Of a DNA stretch of 64,000 bases, positions 16,699-26,087 are shown piece by piece (within the stretch, counting starts at the first letter, position 1; each line of letters opens with the position of its first letter). The notes below the pieces were generated by a model. It worked only from the letters and a program-made list of their open reading frames with translations, was not told the origin of the DNA and did not search any database. Source of the DNA: Rhizobium rhizogenes NBRC 13257 (lineage in GTDB: Bacteria > Pseudomonadota > Alphaproteobacteria > Rhizobiales > Rhizobiaceae); contig NZ_BAYX01000002.1 of assembly GCF_000696095.1 (NCBI RefSeq), positions 248,001 to 312,000 of the forward strand. Direction: 5' to 3'. The position numbers and the translations under genes were made by a program.

Positions 16699-17916
16699 GT
16701 GAGCGATACGAATCAGAGCAACGGAACTCCGAACGGGCAGAAGGGGCCGATTATCCCGAAATCGGCCAACGAGGCGCTGCGTCCGGAGCGTGTTCCGGAT
16801 CCGCCGAAGCGCTCCCGCAAAGCCCGCAGCCAGATGGTGATCTTCCTGAATTTTTTGATGACGCTGGTGGTTTTCGTCATCGTTCTCGCGATCATTGGTG
16901 CCTATTATGCCATCTCCGCCTATCAGAGCCCTGGCCCGCTGGCGACCAACAGCAACTTCATCGTGCGCAGTGGCGCTGGCCTTGCCGAAATCTCCAATCG
17001 GCTCGAAGCCAACAACCTCATCTCCGACGCCCGCATCTTCCGCTATATGACGGCTACCAATCTGCATGACGGAGAGACCCTGCGGTCCGGTGAATATGAG
17101 ATCAAGGCCGGCGCTTCCATGAAGGACATCATGGAGCTGCTGAAATCCGGCAAGTCGATCCTTTATTCGGTCACCCTGCCGGAAGGGCTGACGGTGCGCC
17201 AGATATTCAACAAGCTGCAGGCCGACCCGGTGCTGGAAGGCGAATTGCCGTCGGCGCTGCCGGCCGAAGGCAGCCTGCGGCCCGACACCTATAAATTCAC
17301 GCGCGGCACCAAGCGGACGGAGATCGTTCAGCAAATGGCTGGCGCGCAGGAAAAGCTGGTCGACCAGATCTGGCAGAAACGTGATCCGAACCTGACGCTT
17401 GCCAACAAGCAGGAATTCGTGACGCTGGCTTCGATCGTCGAGAAGGAAACAGGTCTGGCGGATGAGCGCGCCCATGTCGCCTCCGTCTTCCTGAACCGGA
17501 TTGGCAAGGGCATGCGTCTGCAATCCGACCCGACGATCATCTACGGTCTCTTCGGCGGTGATGGAAAGCCGAGCGACCGCCCGATCTTCCAGTCGGATCT
17601 GAAGAAAGAGACAGCCTACAACACCTATATCATCAAGGGTTTGCCGCCGACGCCGATCGCCAATCCGGGCAGGGATGCGCTGGAAGCCGTTGCTAACCCC
17701 TGGAAGACGCAGGACCTTTATTTCGTCGCCGATGGCACCGGCGGGCATGTCTTTGCCGCGACGCTGGAAGAGCACAATGCCAACGTCAAACGCTGGCGCA
17801 AGCTCGTGGCGGAGAAGGGCGAGGACCCGAGCGCGATCGCGGTCGACGGTCAGCCTGACGATGGCGCCGCCACCACCACAGGTTCCGGCACACAGCAGAA
17901 AAAGAAGACGAACTGA
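16699..17916 (+). CDS. mltG: Endolytic murein transglycosylase MltG
   Basis: MltG cleaves nascent glycan strands and helps set their length at the inner membrane. The product has a proline-rich cytoplasmic N-terminus, one membrane segment (~50-75: QMVIFLNFLMTLVVFVIVLA), a LysM-like subdomain and the YceG domain with the catalytic Glu in SIVEKETGLADERAHVASVF. I chose the GTG at 16699 (VSDTNQSNGTPNGQ, 405 residues) because AAGGGA sits 6-7 bp upstream. An ATG at 16684 is the alternative. The C-terminus ends in a Thr/Lys-rich tail. The fabF-mltG-yicC-gmk order is common in rhizobia. Confidence 0.93.
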   Translation: MSDTNQSNGTPNGQKGPIIPKSANEALRPERVPDPPKRSRKARSQMVIFLNFLMTLVVFVIVLAIIGAYYAISAYQSPGPLATNSNFIVRSGAGLAEISNRLEANNLISDARIFRYMTATNLHDGETLRSGEYEIKAGASMKDIMELLKSGKSILYSVTLPEGLTVRQIFNKLQADPVLEGELPSALPAEGSLRPDTYKFTRGTKRTEIVQQMAGAQEKLVDQIWQKRDPNLTLANKQEFVTLASIVEKETGLADERAHVASVFLNRIGKGMRLQSDPTIIYGLFGGDGKPSDRPIFQSDLKKETAYNTYIIKGLPPTPIANPGRDALEAVANPWKTQDLYFVADGTGGHVFAATLEEHNANVKRWRKLVAEKGEDPSAIAVDGQPDDGAATTTGSGTQQKKKTN

Positions 17917-18027
17917 TCCTCGACCTGCACCGTGCTTTCTATGGGACGCACGGGCGGACTCACTTTACAATCATCCGCAATGCGCTGATTTTCGGCGGAT
18001 GACGGACTAGAATCATCGGAGGCTTGC

Positions 18028-18915
18028 ATGGTGCTGCAGTCCATGACCGGTTTTGCCCGGCGTGAAGGAACGAGCGGGCGCTCTCGCTGGGCATGGGAGC
18101 TGCGGTCGGTCAACGGCAAGGGCCTCGACGTCCGCCTGCGCCTGCCGCCTGGGCTGGAGCGCCTGGAAACCGATGTGCGCAAGCTGATCACCGACCGGTT
18201 TTCGCGTGGCAATCTCCAGGTTGGCCTTTCCGTGTCCGTCGATGAAAGCCGGGTCGAAGCCGTCGTCAATCAGGGTGCGCTGGCGACCGTGCTGGCGCTG
18301 CGTGATCAGCTTACAGGCGTCATTGATCCTGCGCCGCTGCGGCTGGACACGCTGCTCGGCATCCGAGGGATCGTGGAGTTCAAGGAAGCCGAGGAGAGCG
18401 AAGAAGCGCTCGCAGCGCGCGACGCCGACATCATGGCGGGTCTTGAGGCGGCACTTGGCGATCTCAGCGAGATGCGCAGCCAGGAAGGCCGGGCACTCGG
18501 CCAGATCCTGCTCGGTCACGTCGCCACGATCGAGACGCTGACGGCAACGGTGGAGCTCGACCCTTCGCGTTCGCCGCAGGAGATTGCCGCGAAGCTTACC
18601 GCACAGGTCTCCATGCTCCTCGACGGTGCCGCCAGCCTCGATCGCGACCGGCTGCATGCCGAGGCTGCGCTGATCGCCACCAGGGCCGATCTGCGCGAGG
18701 AGATCGACCGGCTGAAGGCGCATGTCGTGGCCGCTCGCGACCTCATCGCCAAGGGTGGTCCGGTCGGACGCAAGCTTGATTTCCTTGCACAGGAATTTAA
18801 CCGGGAATCGAATACTATCTGTTCGAAGTCGAATTCCGCGGCGGTCACCGCCGCCGGTATCGAATTGAAAGTGGTCATCGACCAGTTCCGCGAACAAGTC
18901 CAGAATTTGGAGTAG
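18028..18915 (+). CDS. yicC: YicC family endoribonuclease
   Basis: A 295-residue YicC/YloC protein. The E. coli homologue is an endoribonuclease that acts on RNA hairpins and a small RNA. It starts with the family signature MTGFARREGTSGRSRWAWEL after a four-residue lead-in, has RSVNGKGLDVRLRLPPGLERLE, and ends with the conserved DFLAQEFNRESNTICSKSNS segment followed by GIELKVVIDQFREQVQN. The stop is 3 bp before gmk, which is the usual neighbour, so the two are cotranscribed. Confidence 0.95.
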   Translation: MVLQSMTGFARREGTSGRSRWAWELRSVNGKGLDVRLRLPPGLERLETDVRKLITDRFSRGNLQVGLSVSVDESRVEAVVNQGALATVLALRDQLTGVIDPAPLRLDTLLGIRGIVEFKEAEESEEALAARDADIMAGLEAALGDLSEMRSQEGRALGQILLGHVATIETLTATVELDPSRSPQEIAAKLTAQVSMLLDGAASLDRDRLHAEAALIATRADLREEIDRLKAHVVAARDLIAKGGPVGRKLDFLAQEFNRESNTICSKSNSAAVTAAGIELKVVIDQFREQVQNLE

Positions 18916-18918
18916 GCC

Positions 18919-19581
18919 ATGAAGCCGGTGATATCCACATCCATTCCAATTGCCCGTCGGGGGCTGATGTTGGCTATTTCCTCGCCGTCGGGCGCGGGAA
19001 AGTCGACCATCGCCCGCACTCTGCTCGACACCGACAAGCATGTCGGCCTTTCCGTCAGCGTCACGACACGGCAGCGTCGGCCGAGCGAGATCGCCGGCGT
19101 GCATTATCATTTCGTCTCGCAGCGGGAGTTCGAGCGGCTTCGTGATTCCGATTCGCTGCTCGAATGGGCCGAGGTGCATGGCAATTTCTACGGCACGCCG
19201 CGCGAGCCAGTGGAAACGGCGATGGCCGAGGGCCGCGACATGCTCTTCGATATCGACTGGCAGGGCGCGCAGCAGCTTCAGGAGAAGATGCCCGCCGATG
19301 TCGTCTCCATCTTCGTGCTGCCGCCGACCATGACGGAGCTGCAATCGCGCCTGCACCGTCGCGCCGAGGATTCCGAAGAGGTGATTGCCACGCGGCTTGC
19401 CAATTCGCGATCGGAGATCGCCCATTGGCGTGAGTATGACTACGTTATCATCAACGACGACCTGAATGCCGCCTTCGATGCGGTTCAGTCAATCGTCAAG
19501 GCCGAACGCCTGCGCCGCGACCGCCGTCACGGCATGTTCGATTTCGTACGTGGTCTCCTGGAAGAAACGCCGAAGCTCTGA
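18919..19581 (+). CDS. gmk: Guanylate kinase
   Basis: Guanylate kinase phosphorylates GMP to GDP. The 220-residue product has the P-loop [10 protein letters not shown] (~21-30), the GMP-binding block [20 protein letters not shown] and the [11 protein letters not shown] motif. The start at 18919 directly follows yicC. The N-terminal extension before the P-loop ([15 protein letters not shown]) is slightly longer than in E. coli. The stop codon lies inside a pair of tandem hairpins shared with the convergent rsmA gene. Confidence 0.97.
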   Translation: MKPVISTSIPIARRGLMLAISSPSGAGKSTIARTLLDTDKHVGLSVSVTTRQRRPSEIAGVHYHFVSQREFERLRDSDSLLEWAEVHGNFYGTPREPVETAMAEGRDMLFDIDWQGAQQLQEKMPADVVSIFVLPPTMTELQSRLHRRAEDSEEVIATRLANSRSEIAHWREYDYVIINDDLNAAFDAVQSIVKAERLRRDRRHGMFDFVRGLLEETPKL

Positions 19582-19611
19582 TCCCGATCAGAAGCTCTGA
19601 TCCAATCAGAG
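19572..19611. repeat. Tandem duplication forming two hairpins over the gmk and rsmA stops
   Basis: GAAGCTCTGATCC occurs at 19572-19584 and again at 19591-19603, each followed by ATCAGA. The copies form TCTGAT-cccg-ATCAGA and CTCTGAT-cca-ATCAGAG. Both stop codons of the convergent genes are inside. It may serve as a compact bidirectional terminator. Confidence 0.7.
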
Positions 19612-20433
19612 GCAATTCGCCAGCCTGCAGAACTCCTCGACGGAGAGCGTTTCAGCGCGCCGTTGCGGGTCGATATCGGCCTTCTGCAGCAGGGTTTCGC
19701 CGCCGAGCGGCTTCAGGCTTTGGCGCAGCATCTTGCGACGCTGGCCGAAGGCTGCTTGCGTCACCTTTTCCAGCTTGTCGACGGAGCAAGGGATCGGGTT
19801 CTCCCTGGGCGTCAGATGCACCACCGTCGAGGTTACCTTCGGCGGTGGCGAGAAGGCTTGGGGCGAGATATCGAAGGCCATGTGTGCCTGCGTACGCCAG
19901 CCGCAGAGAACACCGAGACGGCCATAGTGATCGTCATCCTCGTCGGCAACGATCCGCTGGCCGACCTCTTTCTGGAACATCAGCGTCAGCGATTGCCAGA
20001 AGGGCGGCCAATGGCCCGGCAGCAGCCAGTTCACCAGCAATTGCGTGCCGACATTGTAGGGCAGGTTGGCGATGATCTTCACCGGACCTTCCGACGCCAT
20101 GCCCGCGAAATCCGTCTTCAGCGCATCGCCTTCGATGACCTCCAGCCGGCCGGGATAGTGATCGGCGATTTCGGCAAGCGCCGGCAGGCAGCGCGCGTCG
20201 CGCTCAATAGCAATGACCTTGGCGGCTCCGAGCGCCAGGATGGCGCGTGTCAGCCCGCCTGGTCCCGGTCCGACTTCGAAGACGGTGACGCCTTCGAGCG
20301 ATCCGGCGGTACGGGCGACCTTCTGGGTCAGGTTGAGATCGAGCAGGAAATTCTGGCCGAGTGCCTTGCGTGCGTCGAGGCCATGGCGCTGGATCACATC
20401 GCGAAGCGGGGGCAGACCGTCGAGTGCAGCCAT
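19606..20433 (-). CDS. rsmA: 16S rRNA (A1518/A1519) dimethyltransferase RsmA
   Basis: RsmA (KsgA) dimethylates two adjacent adenines in helix 45 of 16S rRNA late in 30S assembly. The 275-residue product has [18 protein letters not shown], the SAM motif [16 protein letters not shown], and the catalytic [11 protein letters not shown]. Its start overlaps the pdxA stop by one base (TGATG), indicating translational coupling. surA-like-pdxA-rsmA is the same functional cluster seen in many Gram-negatives, where lptD is usually also attached. Confidence 0.97.
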   Translation of the reverse strand: MAALDGLPPLRDVIQRHGLDARKALGQNFLLDLNLTQKVARTAGSLEGVTVFEVGPGPGGLTRAILALGAAKVIAIERDARCLPALAEIADHYPGRLEVIEGDALKTDFAGMASEGPVKIIANLPYNVGTQLLVNWLLPGHWPPFWQSLTLMFQKEVGQRIVADEDDDHYGRLGVLCGWRTQAHMAFDISPQAFSPPPKVTSTVVHLTPRENPIPCSVDKLEKVTQAAFGQRRKMLRQSLKPLGGETLLQKADIDPQRRAETLSVEEFCRLANCL

Positions 20434-21458
20434 CAGCGAATGCTTCCCGTTGCGCGGCTGATCTCGCTTGCCAGCCTGAGGGCGGCCACGAGGCTGTCCT
20501 CCTTGGCGACGCCCTTGCCGGCGATGCCGAAGGCCGTGCCATGGTCCGGCGAGGTGCGGACGAAGGGAAGGCCGAGCGTGACATTGACGGAATCGTCAAA
20601 CCCGAGCGCCTTGGCCGGGATCAGGGCCTGATCGTGATACATGCAGATAGCGACGTCATAGCGACGGCGTGCGTCGTCATGGAACATCGTGTCGGCGGGA
20701 AGGGGGCCGAAGGCATCTATGCCTTCCTTACGCAGCACCTCGATCGCCGGGCGGATGATCTCCTCATCCTCCTTGCCGATCGCGCCGTTCTCGCCGGCAT
20801 GCGGATTGAGACCGGCGACCGCCAGTCGCGGCTTGGTGATGCCGAAGCGGGTTCTAAGATCGTGATCGGTGATCCGGCAGGTCTCGATGATGAGATCGGC
20901 CGTCAACGCCGCTGGCACGTCCTTCAGCGGGATATGAATGGTGACGGGTATGGCCCGCAGTTTCGGCCCGGCCAGCAGCATCACCGGCATCACCGGCTTG
21001 CCTGTTGCGCGAGTTGCCAGATCGGCGAGGAATTCGGTATGGCCGGGAAAGCCGAAGCCGGCATCGTAGAGAACCGATTTGGCGATCGGATTGGTGACGA
21101 CGGCGGAGGTGTCACCGTTCATGGTGAGCGAGACCGCCGTTTCTATGGCGGCGATGGTGCCCTTGGCTGTCGCGACATGCGGTTCGCCCGCGATCACCGT
21201 CGCGCCGGCGGCGATCGGCAGCACCGGCAGGGCTGCGGTGAAGACGCCGCAGGCTATCGAGGCGTCCGCTTCCCGCAGGGGCACGTCGAGGTTCAATTGC
21301 AGGGCGCGCGCGGCAAGGACGTTCGGATCGCCGAGAAAGAGGAAGGGCGGCAGAGAAAGCTCGCCGCGACGGAGCCAGGCGGCGAGCGTAATGTCAGGTC
21401 CGATACCTGCCGGGTCCCCTTGCGTCAGCGCGAGGGGGCGGGAAGAGTGCTGCGGCAT
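20433..21458 (-). CDS. pdxA: 4-hydroxythreonine-4-phosphate dehydrogenase
   Basis: PdxA oxidises 4-phosphohydroxy-L-threonine in pyridoxal phosphate synthesis. The 341-residue protein has [15 protein letters not shown] at the N-terminus, a metal-binding [10 protein letters not shown] histidine, and [20 protein letters not shown] plus [15 protein letters not shown], which are diagnostic for the family. It starts 8 bp after the SurA-like gene and overlaps rsmA by one base, so the three form one operon. Confidence 0.97.
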   Translation of the reverse strand: MPQHSSRPLALTQGDPAGIGPDITLAAWLRRGELSLPPFLFLGDPNVLAARALQLNLDVPLREADASIACGVFTAALPVLPIAAGATVIAGEPHVATAKGTIAAIETAVSLTMNGDTSAVVTNPIAKSVLYDAGFGFPGHTEFLADLATRATGKPVMPVMLLAGPKLRAIPVTIHIPLKDVPAALTADLIIETCRITDHDLRTRFGITKPRLAVAGLNPHAGENGAIGKEDEEIIRPAIEVLRKEGIDAFGPLPADTMFHDDARRRYDVAICMYHDQALIPAKALGFDDSVNVTLGLPFVRTSPDHGTAFGIAGKGVAKEDSLVAALRLASEISRATGSIR

Positions 21459-21466
21459 CGCGGCGA

Positions 21467-22420
21467 TCAGCGATACAGGATCTGCGCCTTGGAGCGCAGT
21501 TCGTCCATATACTTCTTGTCGTTGGCGCTGATGCCCTGTGCACCCGCCTTGCCGATGTCTTCCGCGCGGAAGACGGCTGCTGCGGCAACGTCGTCATTGA
21601 CCTGGCGCTGTGAGCAAATGGCGACATACTCGACGCCGCGATCGGTTACGACTGGGGTGGTCGTATTGCCTTTTGCCTGTTCGAGCAGCGGCTTCCAGAT
21701 TTCAGGCAGATCGGGGGCCAGCACGCGGCCGAGATCCTGGACGGAGACATCACGCATGGTCGCGGCAAAGACCTTCGCCTGATCGCAACCTGGGAACTTG
21801 GCCCGCGAGGCTTCCGCCTCGGACTTGCGCTGGTTGAGGATGGCATTCCGCTTCGCTTGCGGAACGACGAAGACGATCTGCTTCAGGAAGTATTCCGTGG
21901 TGACCGGTTTCGTCTTGTTTTCCGTCATACGGGTCACGAGGTCATCATTCGACAGCTTGTTGCCACCGCTCGAGCCGAAGCGGGCATTGACGACGCGCGG
22001 CCAGCTCATGGAGACGGCGATATAGGATTTGAAGTGATCGACGCCGACGCCCATCTTGTCGAGGATCTGACCAAGCTGCTGCGGCGACATCTTGTTGCTC
22101 GCGGCGAAGCGGCCGAAGGCGCTGTCGACGTCTGACGTCGATACCGACATGCGTACGCGGGAGATTTCAGCGCGCTTCAGCGTCTCGTCGACAAGCTGTT
22201 CCTGGGCCAGCTTGTTGAGGTCGCCCTTCTGGTGCTGCAATTTGAGGAAGTTGATACGTTTGGCGATATCGCCCGAGGTGATCACCGAATTGTTGACAAC
22301 GACCTTCACCTCGCTTGCTGCGAAGGCAACATCGCTGCTCGGCATGGCGAACGTGGCCATGATCAGCGCCGCGGCTCCGAATAGCACAGCGCGCATCGGT
22401 GTCTTTTCAGAGAACATCAA
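21467..22420 (-). CDS. SurA-like periplasmic chaperone
   Basis: A 317-residue exported protein with a signal peptide ending about VAFA (residue ~34). It carries a SurA N-terminal domain: [20 protein letters not shown], then a helical region with [16 protein letters not shown], then [20 protein letters not shown]. The C-terminal ~130 residues are a divergent parvulin-like segment. SurA escorts beta-barrel proteins, including LptD, across the periplasm. Position before pdxA-rsmA supports the assignment, but at 317 residues it is shorter than E. coli SurA (428) and probably has one PPIase-like module rather than two. Confidence 0.87.
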   Translation of the reverse strand: MMFSEKTPMRAVLFGAAALIMATFAMPSSDVAFAASEVKVVVNNSVITSGDIAKRINFLKLQHQKGDLNKLAQEQLVDETLKRAEISRVRMSVSTSDVDSAFGRFAASNKMSPQQLGQILDKMGVGVDHFKSYIAVSMSWPRVVNARFGSSGGNKLSNDDLVTRMTENKTKPVTTEYFLKQIVFVVPQAKRNAILNQRKSEAEASRAKFPGCDQAKVFAATMRDVSVQDLGRVLAPDLPEIWKPLLEQAKGNTTTPVVTDRGVEYVAICSQRQVNDDVAAAAVFRAEDIGKAGAQGISANDKKYMDELRSKAQILYR

Positions 22421-22580
22421 TTACCCCTTCCCAAAGGTCCTTATCCGCACTGCGTCACATCGGGACGCCGTTCGCGCAATACGGCAATTTTGCGCCACAT
22501 GTCTACAACAAGCACGACGAATTGCAAAATCCTTGCGGCGAAACAATGACGCGGAGGGGAGTGGAAGCCGGTTTCAAACA

Positions 22581-22613
22581 AAAAGGGCCGGCTTGTGGAG
22601 CCGGCCCTTTTTT
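22581..22613. terminator. Strong terminator between lptD and surA-like gene
   Basis: AAAAGGGCCGGCT-tgtgg-AGCCGGCCCTTTT is a perfect 13-bp stem with T-tracts on both strands, 14 bp after the lptD stop. It should end the lptF-lptG-lptD message before the surA-pdxA-rsmA unit. Confidence 0.93.
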
Positions 22614-22626
22614 GAAGTTTGATAGA

Positions 22627-25002
22627 TCAGAACGTGGCGTCCTGGGTGTTGCCGAGATTGACGTCGCCGAGCGTGCGGAACGTGATTCGGGCCCCGATCG
22701 ACCAGTCGCTTGCCGAGGCGCTCGTCGAATCCTTCTTGTTCAGGAAGGAAACGCTGAAGATCGTGCATTCGTCCTCATAGGAGAGGCCAACACCCTGGCG
22801 AGTGATCTCGCTATCGTTGATGTCATAGTTCACCGTACCGAACACCGACCAATATTCCTTGAACTTGATCTGAGCGCGCGTCTGGATTTCATCCTGATCC
22901 GAGGTGAAGCCATATTGCGGCTGCGCGGCAATGTGGGTGTAGGTCGCCGTGGTCTGGAAGACATCGTTGGCGAAGCCGACCGTAGTATCGCCGCGACGGA
23001 ACGCGAAATCCTTTTCGTCGAAACGATAGGACTGCGAAAGCGAGAAGCCCTGCGGCGTGGTGAGGCCGAACATGGTCACATAGTCGGAACGGGCGGTTTC
23101 AAGCCCCGAATCCGTGCCGACGCCGGCAAGATCAGTCTCTGCGAAGGAGTTGCGGCCGGCAAGCTGGAAGGACTGGCCGAAGATATGCTGCAACTTGTAG
23201 CCACTGTCGAAGCTGCCGGTGTAGCGCCAACCGACGTTGGCGCGTGTGCCACCTTCGACGCGGTCGAAACCGGAGAACTTGTCGCGATCGAACAGATTGG
23301 TCGCATCGAAGACAAAGCTCTGGGCATCCTCATTCGGCAATTGCCCGGCAAGCTGCTCGTCCGGACGCACATAGAGCTGTGCGATCGGCTCGAACACATG
23401 CGTGCTGTTGCTGGTGGTGATGAGGAAGGGATACTTCGCTTCAAGACCGGCCGTCGCCATACCACGCGTGGCATAGTCGCTCGTGTCGTAATTGCCGGAA
23501 TAAGTACCGGCTCCAGGCGCATCCATGTCCAGGCCATAGACGTCACCTCGCAGTGCGGCCAATGGCGTCAACACCAGACCTTGATCCGTGGTGAAGGTAC
23601 GTTGCCACTGCACCTCGGTGCTGAGACGCGTATAATCTCCGGAAAGACCGAGATAGCGGTCGTTCAGGCTGGAGTCGCCGAGAGTATTGGTGGCGTCGAG
23701 CACCGATGTCGTATCACGCGACAGGCGCGTGAAGTTCATGGTCGCCGACAATTCGCCGCCATAGACCGACTTCGGATCGACATAGTGATAGTCGATGCTC
23801 GGGTAGACGACCGCCTGTTGCTTCGTAGCGGTGTCGTTATTGTCGGAGTCCTGGACCTGGTAGTAGAAGGCGCGCATATCGAAATAATTGCGCTTGCCGA
23901 GACCGGTCAGGTAGGCCTGGTTGGTATGGGTGCTCTGGTTGAGACCATCCAGCCCATAGGTGCGCGAGAAGTTGTTGTCGCTCTGCGCCATGACATCCCA
24001 GCCGAAGGTCCAGCGAGGATTGATCCTGAAATCCGCCTTGGACGAGATCATGCCGCGAGTCTTGTGCTCGGCATCGGTGGTTCCGGACGTGAAAGCACTG
24101 GGATCCATCTGGTTGATGCCGGCGACGCGCAGAGTATGCGTGCCGTTTTCAAGGCGTTGCCGGAATTCACCCTCCAGCAGCAGACCCTGGTTCGTGTAGC
24201 CGGTGGCGCTGATCGTGGCGTCCATGCTCGGCGAGATGACGTAATAGTACGGAACCTTGAGACCGAAGCCGAGGTGCTGGGAAACACTCATCGACGGGAA
24301 CAGGAAGCCGGACTTGCGCTTTACCGTGTTGTCGGGAACTTCGATCCACGGAATGTAGGCGATCGGATGGCCGAACAGTTCAAAGCGGGCATGCTCGAGG
24401 CGGACGGTATGCGTCACGCCGTTCTGCACCACGCGCTGCGCCTTGACCTGCCACAACGGCGCTCGGCCCTGTTCGGAGCAGGACTGACAGGCCGTATAGA
24501 CGCCCTTCGTCAGAATCATCTGCGTACCGCCGACACGTTCGCCCTTTTCGGCGGCCATGCGGGTATTGTCTGGCATTTCAATGCGCAGGGCATTGACGAA
24601 GCCGTCGGAGAAGCTGTCGGTGACATCCATTTTGTCACCGTACATGCGATTGCCGTCGGGGCTGATCAGCTCGACATTGCCGATTGCCGTCATCCGACCG
24701 GACTTCTGATTATACTCAACCTTCTGGGCGACCATTTTGTAGCCGCCATAGTTGATCTGCACGGCACCGGTGGCGGTGACGATCTGGTTGTCCTTGTTGT
24801 AGACCAATTCGTTGGACGAAAGGATCAGCTTGGAGCCGTCGGGTACGTTGACCTTTACGGGAGCGGTCGCAGCACCGGCGCCGCCATTGTTGTTGGTAGC
24901 CTGGGCGTAAGCTACGACCGGGCTCATGATATACGCGCATGTAGCCGTGCCCGTAATAAGGGCAGCCACAAACTTCCTGATACTCTTGCGGTTGCCCGCC
25001 AC
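22627..25002 (-). CDS. lptD: LPS-assembly outer membrane protein LptD
   Basis: LptD is the outer-membrane beta-barrel that inserts LPS in the outer leaflet. I place the start at GTG 25002 (VAGNRKSIRKFVAALITGTA), 791 residues, because AGGAGGA lies just upstream and the codon overlaps the lptG stop by one base. An ATG 22 codons earlier lies inside lptG. A signal peptide ends near VVAYA, followed by an OstA jellyroll (GSKLILSSNELVYNKDNQIV), a CQSCSEQGRAPLW segment, and a long Tyr/Asp-rich barrel to the C-terminus. It ends the lptF-lptG-lptD operon. Confidence 0.94.
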   Translation of the reverse strand: MAGNRKSIRKFVAALITGTATCAYIMSPVVAYAQATNNNGGAGAATAPVKVNVPDGSKLILSSNELVYNKDNQIVTATGAVQINYGGYKMVAQKVEYNQKSGRMTAIGNVELISPDGNRMYGDKMDVTDSFSDGFVNALRIEMPDNTRMAAEKGERVGGTQMILTKGVYTACQSCSEQGRAPLWQVKAQRVVQNGVTHTVRLEHARFELFGHPIAYIPWIEVPDNTVKRKSGFLFPSMSVSQHLGFGLKVPYYYVISPSMDATISATGYTNQGLLLEGEFRQRLENGTHTLRVAGINQMDPSAFTSGTTDAEHKTRGMISSKADFRINPRWTFGWDVMAQSDNNFSRTYGLDGLNQSTHTNQAYLTGLGKRNYFDMRAFYYQVQDSDNNDTATKQQAVVYPSIDYHYVDPKSVYGGELSATMNFTRLSRDTTSVLDATNTLGDSSLNDRYLGLSGDYTRLSTEVQWQRTFTTDQGLVLTPLAALRGDVYGLDMDAPGAGTYSGNYDTSDYATRGMATAGLEAKYPFLITTSNSTHVFEPIAQLYVRPDEQLAGQLPNEDAQSFVFDATNLFDRDKFSGFDRVEGGTRANVGWRYTGSFDSGYKLQHIFGQSFQLAGRNSFAETDLAGVGTDSGLETARSDYVTMFGLTTPQGFSLSQSYRFDEKDFAFRRGDTTVGFANDVFQTTATYTHIAAQPQYGFTSDQDEIQTRAQIKFKEYWSVFGTVNYDINDSEITRQGVGLSYEDECTIFSVSFLNKKDSTSASASDWSIGARITFRTLGDVNLGNTQDATF

Positions 25003-26087
25003 TAGCCGTCCTCCTGATGAAGCAGGATCGTTGCTCCGAATGCCAAAGCGACGATCACGGGTATCCATGTCGCCACGAAGGGAGGAACCACTCCGCTGCT
25101 CCCAAATGCTTTTACAAGCACGGTGACAACATAAAGCACGAAGCCTGAGAGGATTCCACCCAGAATCACGGAGCGCGATTGGTTGAATCTACTGAATTTT
25201 AGGGACACGGTTGCTGCGATCAGCGTCATTGCCACCAAAAGGAATGGCTGTGACAGCAGCGAGTGAAATTGCGTTTCAAGCGCCTTGGTTGAGATGCCAA
25301 AGGACTTTGCAATCGCTATTCGATTAGAAAGATCATAAAAAGCAATGGTTTCCGGCTGCGCCAAACGCTCCGAGACGAAATCCTGTTTCAGATTCGTACG
25401 AACCTGTGTCGTGCTCTTGTGCGCGGGAATTTCGCCCGGTGCACGCTCGACGACACTGTTAAGAAGCCAGTAACCATTTTCCAACTTAGCCGACTGGGCA
25501 TCCTGCCGCAGAATGATATTTCCCTGTGAATCGAAGTGGATAAAGACGACGTTCATCAAAGTCGTGCCGTTGTCGAGAACAGCCTTGGCACCGATGATGA
25601 TGTCGCTTTTGCCATCCGACTGACGCAGCCACGGAATGGAAAGTGTATTGCGATAGGACGGATCGCCGCGCAAATCGGCTTCCATAGTTTCCGCCTGCCG
25701 CTGACCCCATGCCGCAACCGGATTGAGAGCGAGCATGGTCAGCAAGCCGACACAGAAGGCGCCGACCACGAAAGGCGTCATGAATTGCCAGACGGAGATG
25801 CCGGCGGCACGCGCGATCACCAGCTCGCGGCGGCGATTGAGCGCGATCAACACGGTCATGCCGACGAACAGGGCGATGAACGGCACCGTCTGCTGCATGA
25901 TGAACGGCAATCTGACGGCCGTCATCAGCAGACCGATTTTGACCGTGTATCCCGGAAGGCCAGCGAGCCGGCCAGCGGTCTCGCTGAAGTCGATCAGATA
26001 CACCAGCGAGGTGACACCGAGGAAAAACCAGAGCGTCGTGATGATGTAGCGCGTGAAGAAGTAGCGGCCGAGCGTGCTGAAGATCAT
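25002..26087 (-). CDS. lptG: LPS export ABC permease LptG
   Basis: LptG is one of two permeases of the LptB2FG transporter that extracts LPS from the inner membrane. The 361-residue product has the YjgP/YjgQ layout: three membrane segments, a periplasmic jellyroll (about residues 130-260), then three more segments. It starts MIFSTLGRYFFTRYIITTLW. Its start overlaps the lptF stop by 4 nt (ATGA) and its stop overlaps the lptD GTG by 1 nt, so lptF, lptG and lptD are translationally coupled. Confidence 0.94.
   Translation of the reverse strand: MIFSTLGRYFFTRYIITTLWFFLGVTSLVYLIDFSETAGRLAGLPGYTVKIGLLMTAVRLPFIMQQTVPFIALFVGMTVLIALNRRRELVIARAAGISVWQFMTPFVVGAFCVGLLTMLALNPVAAWGQRQAETMEADLRGDPSYRNTLSIPWLRQSDGKSDIIIGAKAVLDNGTTLMNVVFIHFDSQGNIILRQDAQSAKLENGYWLLNSVVERAPGEIPAHKSTTQVRTNLKQDFVSERLAQPETIAFYDLSNRIAIAKSFGISTKALETQFHSLLSQPFLLVAMTLIAATVSLKFSRFNQSRSVILGGILSGFVLYVVTVLVKAFGSSGVVPPFVATWIPVIVALAFGATILLHQEDG

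Noticed and set aside
22399..25005. An 868-codon open frame on plus, opposite lptD
   Set aside because: It is the antisense shadow of a long GC-rich gene. Its translation has no domain signatures, whereas the minus frame has clear LptD features.
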